From Ceratothoa steindachneri (lineage: Eukaryota; Arthropoda; Malacostraca; Isopoda; Cymothoidae), in NCBI GenBank assembly GCA_963969495.1, contig OZ018331.1, positions 149,420,779 to 149,484,778 of the forward strand: a stretch of 64,000 bases of DNA, in the 5' to 3' direction. Below are positions 58,570 to 64,000 of the stretch, piece by piece. Within the stretch, counting starts at the first letter, position 1; each line of letters begins with the position of its first letter. The translations under genes were made by a program, and so were the position numbers. Below the pieces are notes generated by a model. It made no database searches, had not been told where the DNA came from, and saw only the letters and a list, made by a program, of their open reading frames with translations.

Positions 58570-59055
58570 TTTAAATTTCAATATTAGTAGCGAAGCCATT
58601 GCCTGTTTTTTGGGGGGTTTTTTGGGGGGGGGGGTTAATGACAATTTTTAGAGCTATTTTTGCATTGGCCAGTAGTAGATCACGAGTTGGGGCTGACTTT
58701 GGGGGGAATTTTAATTGCAGAAGCAATGATGTATCTGGAAGGAAGGCGTCATTACCAGCTTGTTCGTGGAATGCGGAAGTTTTATGGACAAGGAGAGCAG
58801 GTTGGCGACTATCCGGACAAGGGTTGAGACTCAAGTGGTTTTCCCCGTTGGGATCCCATCCAGTCTTTGCACTTCTTGAATTGGATGGATTTGAACTGTG
58901 GGCAACTTTTCAAAGCTTCATTCAAAAAATATAGAGTATCTATTTGAAATTTTATTCAGTGTATTCAAAATTTCATCTAGAGAATTTATGTATTTATTTT
59001 ATTTATAGTATTTAAAATTTTATGTAATACTTTAATTTTTATGTATTTTAAAAAA
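58570..59055. other. No supported gene; one open stretch of unclear meaning
   Basis: An open frame on + (58599-58934) and another on - (58571-58834) overlap. Neither shows a motif I know, splice sites or homology to other parts of the window. Confidence 0.35.
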
Positions 59056-59059
59056 AATT

Positions 59060-59455
59060 TTTTACTACTGGAGTTCGCTAGCTTGGCGAATAATGCTTTG
59101 GACTTCTAACGCCTAGGTATCGGGTTTTATCCGAGTGAGAGTGGGTCACAAATTCCAACCTAGGGCAGGAGCTAGGCGCCTCTTAGCAGATACGCTGTAC
59201 CCGACTTGACTCCTGGGCGCAGGCATCTCCAATCACACACAATCAACATCGTTCTCCCTCTCATCTCCCTCCGCACACACAGCGAGTCTTTCTTTCGTCC
59301 TGGACACGCAGAAACGGTTTTCATATCCACATACCCCTGACGTAGAAGGGTGAATTTTCCATGGACCACGGTGAGTTTCCCCGCTACCTGAATGATAGCG
59401 AAACACACAGCTACCTTCCTTCCTCCTCACTCCACTGCTTTCTCTCAATTAGGGC
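59060..59455 (+). mobile_element. tRNA-derived SINE, second full copy
   Basis: The head has CTAGCTTGGCGAATAATGCTTT (A-box region), GACTTCTAACG and TATCGGGTTTTATCC (B box), laid out as in the copy at 45515. The body shares CATATCCACATACCCCTGACG with the ATATCCACATACCTCTGATG block of the others. The two heads share the unusual CTTCTAACG string, so they come from one parent. Confidence 0.65.
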
Positions 59456-60119
59456 CGGTCCTGATGCCTTCGGGGCGAGTTGAGCAATTAACTACTAATG
59501 TGTTACCACTTTGTGTGCAGCAATTATTTGAGTAGCTCTAACGACAGGTCTGACCATGCTGGTGCTTTATAAATCCAATTTACTAATTATTTTCTGTTTT
59601 ATTGTCGGTTCTTGCTCAAGGATTTTGACTGCATTTTCCCTTTATAGTTTAAGTTTGGAAGAGAATCTATTTTAAAGCTACCTATAAACGCCCATCACCA
59701 GGGGTAAATAAACACTGAAATTAAGGAGAAATCTGATTATCTAAAGTATAATGGGGTATGTTATGAATAAATATTATTCTAAATCAATTTTTTTCTTATT
59801 TTTTCCTTTGAGATCTAGATAAACGACAGTAAATTTGGCTTATTGTGTCTTATTCTTTATTTGGAATTAACCCAAACTCCAAAACGTTATCCTCTCCCTT
59901 ACAGACTCACTACTCTAAGTACAAATAATTAAATTCTTCAAGGGGGAGGATTATTTCTTCCATAACACTATATTCTAGGAATACAACTTTTAAATTTGAA
60001 TTTTAGTTTGTGGAGTCGCCTAGGTATATTTGAAGCTTTTCTCCAAATTCTAATATTTTCTTTACAATTAAAAAAAAACATCGCCCAGGTCTTGTTTTTC
60101 GTATATTCAAATATTTGAT

Positions 60120-60545
60120 CCAAGTTCTTTCTCAGAGTTCAGAAAAAATAAATTTGATTATCGAATGTTTTGGAATTTTTCAAAACGAGTATAATTACAA
60201 AACGTGAAATTCAGAAAATGTATTAAAATCAAGGTATGGCTGCTGCTCTTTTTGTGGGTAGGGGGGTCTTATATATAAGCAAATTTAGATGGGGGGGAAA
60301 GCTTTGAGGATTGTCTTTTTCCGTATAGCAAAAGAATTCCGATGTCTTTTCTTGCCTTAAAGTTTAGAAAATAAGCATGGATCTGAAAGAAATAGACCAA
60401 GAGTAAATTATTAGGAGATATGTACTAGAAACCTTTTCATTTTTTTTAGACCAAAGCCCCATTGCTAGAGCCAGATAGACAGCAGGCAACAGACCGAAGG
60501 TCTGCCTGCTAAGCGCAAGCTCGTTATGTTTGCCACTCCTATTTT
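60120..60545 (+). repeat. Dispersed repeat R2, copy 3
   Basis: Homologous to 57420-58000. The terminal hairpin is a perfect CAGACC-GAA-GGTCTG (60499-60513), followed by AAGCGCAAGCTC. Confidence 0.65.
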
Positions 60546-60739
60546 TTCTTCAATATTTTTTTCTTTTCCTCCTACAGATTTATTCCTTTGTATTTATCCT
60601 CTTCCTCGTCCGCGGTCTTTCTTGAGTTGGCTGCAGATGAGCTACCACCTTCTCGAAGTGTTTGGGGGTTAGCAGGTTTGTCTGTGACCAAACAGACATT
60701 TATCATCTCCCACCCATCCCCTTCTTTATTTATAAATAA

Positions 60740-61185
60740 ATAAATAATGATGCCAGAGGTGACCCAGCTACAGATCACAGGCTCTTTCATGGGGGCGAAC
60801 CTGGTCTCGGTGCCAAACAACGAACCTGAATCCGCCCCTGTGTAAGAGTCTCTTCACGTTGCTGGGGCCCCAGCTGAATCACAAGGAGAAGAGGGACCTC
60901 ATGTCCCGTTGACAGCTAACCCTCCTGGCGAATGCGTCGGAGCCTTTCGATTTGTTCCCTTCGGACACAATGGCTCGCCGGCGAATGCGACTCCGCACGT
61001 TACCAAGAAATTCGTGAAAGGAGTGGTTTATGCGAGGCCCCCCGACGCCAAAGCGTGTTTCCCTCATTGTTTTTTTTTTTCATTTTGCACGTTTTTTTGT
61101 TGTTGTTTTTAATCTGGCCTAACACGCTTTGAAAGAATTACGGAGACTTATGCCCTAGTAGGCAGTCGCCAAGTGGCCACTAATA
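60740..61185 (+). mobile_element. Internally deleted mini-derivative of the I-clade family
   Basis: Only about 445 bp remain. A gag leader piece (GAACCTGAATCCGCCCCTGTG, compare 27706) is joined to a short gag core piece (CTGGCGAATGCGTCGGAGCC and TTCGTGAAAGGAGTGGTTTATGC, compare 37640 and 28395), which is joined to the 3' end (GGCCTAACAC.., ACTTATGCCCTAGTAGGCAG, 61112-61170) and an AT-rich tail. All of ORF2 is missing. Confidence 0.75.
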
Positions 61186-61204
61186 TAAAAAATAACGTGT
61201 CTCA

Positions 61205-61480
61205 TTCTTTTTGGTCGCGGGTGACTGCATCTTACTATGTCGGTCGGTCGGTCCTGTTTTTTTTTGCAATAACACCGTAACTATTTGGCCGATTCTAACG
61301 AAATCTGAAACCCTCATGTTGTTTTGCATTCTCTTTCGAATGATATAATTGCCAAAGTCCTCCCAAGGTTAGCTCATGAATTATTTTGTTTTGGCAATAA
61401 CATAACTAATCGGCCGATTTTCTTTCGAATGATATAATTGCCAAATTACTCCCAAGGTTAGCTAGGAAATGATATCTCAA
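61205..61480 (+). repeat. Dispersed repeat R1, copy 2
   Basis: Same order of blocks as 57085-57400, beginning just after the tail of the mini I-clade element. Confidence 0.75.
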
Positions 61481-62000
61481 TAAATACCTGATCTTTTCTA
61501 TTATTATGGCGCATTTTCTTCTCAGTCGGTTGGCTGAACGGCCGGTTACTCGAGCGAGTAGCCCCTCAGATAGATTTCTTAATTCCATTTCTCAAACGTG
61601 GGAATCGAGGAATGGGATTACTTTTTGATGTTATATTCATTTGGGTGGTTTGGTGGGCCATAATACGTGAAAACGAGAAAAGATCCACCCCCCATTTCAA
61701 AATTACCTTAAAAATGATATATAATACAATATGATGCGATAGCCGTAAAGTAAAGCAGAACTTTTATCCTGAAAGTAAGTGAATTGCCGGGGCAATTATG
61801 AGAGTAGCTCCTTAATAGTATTTTTTAAGATATGTAGAATTTACTACAAAATTTATAGATACTTAATATTTTTAAAATGAACTTAAAATAAAATATAATG
61901 TGAGCGTGCGTCAATTGTAGGCCGCCAGAAAACATGATGTTTTGGTTTAGACATGTTTGTGATTTTTTTTTTTACCCCCTCCCTTTCTGTGATCTTTTCT
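61480..62000. other. AT-rich spacer without recognised features
   Basis: No supported gene. Confidence 0.4.
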
Positions 62001-62436
62001 TCAGGGGTTGTTCCCAGAGGCGCTCTGGCCTTCACATGGTGAAGAGGGTCAGCCCTGGGCCACTTAGGGGTTCCATGGTGCTGCCAAAAAGACTTTTAAC
62101 ATGCCCCTCTTTCTTTCCCTCCCTATTACGTTCTTCCACTGCCCTTTATTTCCCCCTCTTCCTTCACCTATCTAGTGGACCTTTTCTCATCTTATGGATT
62201 GATTCCGAATTGTTCTTTCATGAAGGTGGAAGAGGCTGGGCATCTCCACCGCCTTTGTCTACCAAATGCCCAAGGAGAAACCCATCGTTGGCCCCTTTTC
62301 TCCGTGCGTAGGAGAACTCGGGCAGCCTCTAAGTTTTCTAAAGCTGGTGTGCTGGATCCGTATCCATTCTCCAAGAGGACATACCGGATGTAACTGATAG
62401 TAGAGTTGCAGTAGTGCCGGGCCCTTGTAGGGCTCC

Positions 62437-62904
62437 ATGGTGGGGAACCCCGAGGGAGAATACGAAGTTTTTTTCTTTTTGCCATGGCTAGCCATAAACC
62501 AAAAACCCCCTTCTCGTAAGGGTTCTCGTGCCAAACGTTCCTTAGCTCCCCTTTCAGCCTTCCCTTGCTCGTTGGACCCCTATTCCAACGAAGTAGACCC
62601 AGATTTAGATTATCCCCGCTTTCTTGTCATGAGTTCATCATCCGACACCCCACTTGCAAAAGTCGATGTGTTTGACGTCAATGAATCTTTTGAGTCCCAC
62701 TGTGGTGAACCCCCGAGGGTGTGGCCAAGAGGTAGTGGTGATGTCGTAGTCGAGGTGTCATCCCACTCTCAACACAACCTTGTACTAACTCTATCTTCGA
62801 TAGCTGAAATTCAAGTAACTGTCTTGCCCCATCCGGGTCTGAATTTTGTCAAAGGTGTCGTCCGTTCAAACGAACTAAGGGACTACGACCTCACCCGCCT
62901 CCAG
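62437..62904 (+). pseudogene. Gag-like ORF1 fragment of a second I-clade subfamily
   Basis: It encodes LDYPRFLVMSSSSDTPLAKV, VVEVSSHSQHNLVLTLSSIA and VTVLPHPGLNFVKGVVRSNE with LRDYDLTRLQ. The order PRFLVM, V.V..HP.(L/M)NFVKGVV matches the KRFLVIRS .. VTPHSTMNFVKGVVYARELVDYS order of copies B and D, but the sequence is clearly diverged. No knuckles remain, as the frame is cut at about 62905. Confidence 0.7.
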
Positions 62905-64000
62905 AGCAAGCATTCAATACACGTCTTGATGTCGCGGAAGGCCGCCGGCTGGACTTTACCTCCAGAGGCGGAGAACCCTTCAACGACAAGTTTACTGTGA
63001 GTGAGTTGCGTTCCGCTCTTGCTTCGTGCGCGGACACCGCCCATGATCCGGACGATGTCCCGTACGCCATGCTTCGACACCTGGGTGAGCGAGGCATGGC
63101 CTTTCTGTTAGATTTTTTCAACAGGATCTGGGTAGAGGGTAACCTCCCAGACTCCTGGCGAATCGCTACTGTGCTCGCCTTTCGCAAGCCGGGGAGAGAT
63201 CACTCTACTCCGACCGGTTTCCGCCCAATCTCTCTAACCTCTTGCGTGTGCAAGTTGATGGAGAAATTGGCAAATGTTAGATTAGCCTTTTTCCTGGACA
63301 GCGGAGGCCATCTGTCTTCCGCACACTGCGGCTTCCGCAAGTTCCACTCCACGTCGGATGCTCTGCTCCGACTGGAAAATGCCGTCTGCGAGGCCTTCCT
63401 TCGTAGACAGCACTACGCCACGGTGTTTTTCGATCTAGAGAAGGCCTAGGATACCGGATGGTGATACGGTATCATGGAGACTCTCCACACGATGAGGGCG
63501 AGGGGACGCCTCCCAATCTTTATATCTGAATTTTTGCAAGATCGTCGATTCCGCGTACGGGTAGGGGGAGCCCTCTCCGGCCCAATGGAGCAGGAAGAGG
63601 GTGTCCCGGAGGGAAGTGTCCTCAGTGTCACACTTTGCCGTGAGCATCAACGGCATTTGCTCGGTGCTGCCGGAAGATGTTCGCGCTACGATATACGTCG
63701 ACGACCTTTCGATCTCTCTTGGCCTGGCCCAGATACATTATCTGGAGCGTAGACTCCAACAGGCACTGAACCGCGTCTCTCGCTATGCCGAAGCGCGCAG
63801 GGGTCGGTTTTGCTTGGCACTTCTGCCGCCATCGACGGCTTCCTCCTGAACCAGACTTGTTTCTTAATGGGGTACGCCTGGAAGTGGTTGAATCGCACCG
63901 TTTCCTTGGTCTTGTTTTTGACCGACGCCTACCCTGAGAGGCTCATATTCGCAGCCTTAGGGTCTCTTGTACCCGCGCCATGGACATTCTCCGCTCCGTG
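62905..64000 (+). pseudogene. RT region of copy J
   Basis: SIHVLMSRKAAGWTLPP is the out-of-frame reading of the endonuclease-RT linker. RT is then open at 62997-63449 (ELRSALASCADTAHDPDDVP, TGFRPISLTSCVCKLMEK, SAHCGFRKFHSTSDALLRLE, YATVFFDLEKA) and stops at a TAG where copy B has TATGAT. After a base loss near 63640 the catalytic box YVDD is intact (63699). The last part has a deletion near 63820. Confidence 0.83.

Larger units (their letters stand above)
62000..64000 (+). mobile_element. I-clade copy J, chimeric, runs off the window
   Basis: A leader (62000-62436) unlike that of copies B and D precedes a gag-like frame of another subfamily. This is fused near 62905 to RT sequence of the B/D subfamily. 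The copy continues to the last base of the window (GTACCCGCGCCATGGACATTC near 63969, compare 31734), so RNase H and the 3' end lie outside. Confidence 0.85.

Noticed and set aside
58571..58934. Overlapping open frames that could be a host exon
   Set aside because: No known motif and no convincing acceptor-donor pair; left as unassigned.
46832..64000. The last ACOT9 exon
   Set aside because: No splice-bounded segment coding for the expected short C-terminus was seen; it may lie outside the window.

Overview
This is eukaryotic, repeat-choked DNA that looks like an arthropod genome, most likely a decapod crustacean. The reasons are very long (TA)n microsatellites, a GalEa-like copia fragment, many I-clade, jockey and L2 non-LTR retrotransposon pieces, and a host gene split into short exons with GT-AG borders. 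No bacterial genes, CRISPR arrays, rRNA or functional tRNA genes are seen. The species assignment is an inference.

Host content. On the + strand, at least six exons of an acyl-CoA thioesterase 9 (ACOT9-like) gene run from 24963 to 46831, and their reading phases join perfectly. Two of them (41001-41086 and 43488-43573) are both 86 bp, start in the same phase and encode two versions of the same segment, so they look like mutually exclusive alternative exons. A second spliced locus, of a family I cannot name, lies on the - strand at 19416-20868.

Layout. 1-9265: (TA)n, a foldback, and a Ty3/gypsy-type LTR retrotransposon on the - strand. It has 231 bp of shared LTR with one mismatch, TGTAG/CTACA ends, a Lys-tRNA-like primer site, a five-zinc-knuckle gag, a textbook -1 frameshift signal, and a pol ordered protease - RT - RNase H - OTU-like domain - second protease - integrase. 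It sits inside an I-clade element. 9266-16675: 3' end of that I-clade element (copy A), directly followed by near-full-length copy B. 16684-22211: a copia element interrupted by about 4 kb that holds a CR1-type fragment and the - strand spliced gene. 22260-24330: two truncated I-clade pieces. 24963-46831: the ACOT9-like gene, whose introns hold near-full-length I-clade copy D, decayed copy E, SINEs, jockey fragments and minisatellites. 47370-55140: minisatellite, inverted I-clade fragment, L2 element, and two more I-clade remnants. 55782-57069: a Tc1/mariner-type transposon with TIRs and a TA duplication. 57085-61480: AT-rich dispersed repeats, a SINE and a 0.45-kb internally deleted I-clade derivative. 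62000-64000: a chimeric I-clade copy that runs off the window.

None of the mobile elements is intact, but several (LTR element, copies B and D) look young. The most distinctive items are the LTR retrotransposon (frameshift cassette, paired retropepsins, OTU-like domain with serine at the nucleophile position, five zinc knuckles) and the duplicated ACOT9 exon.
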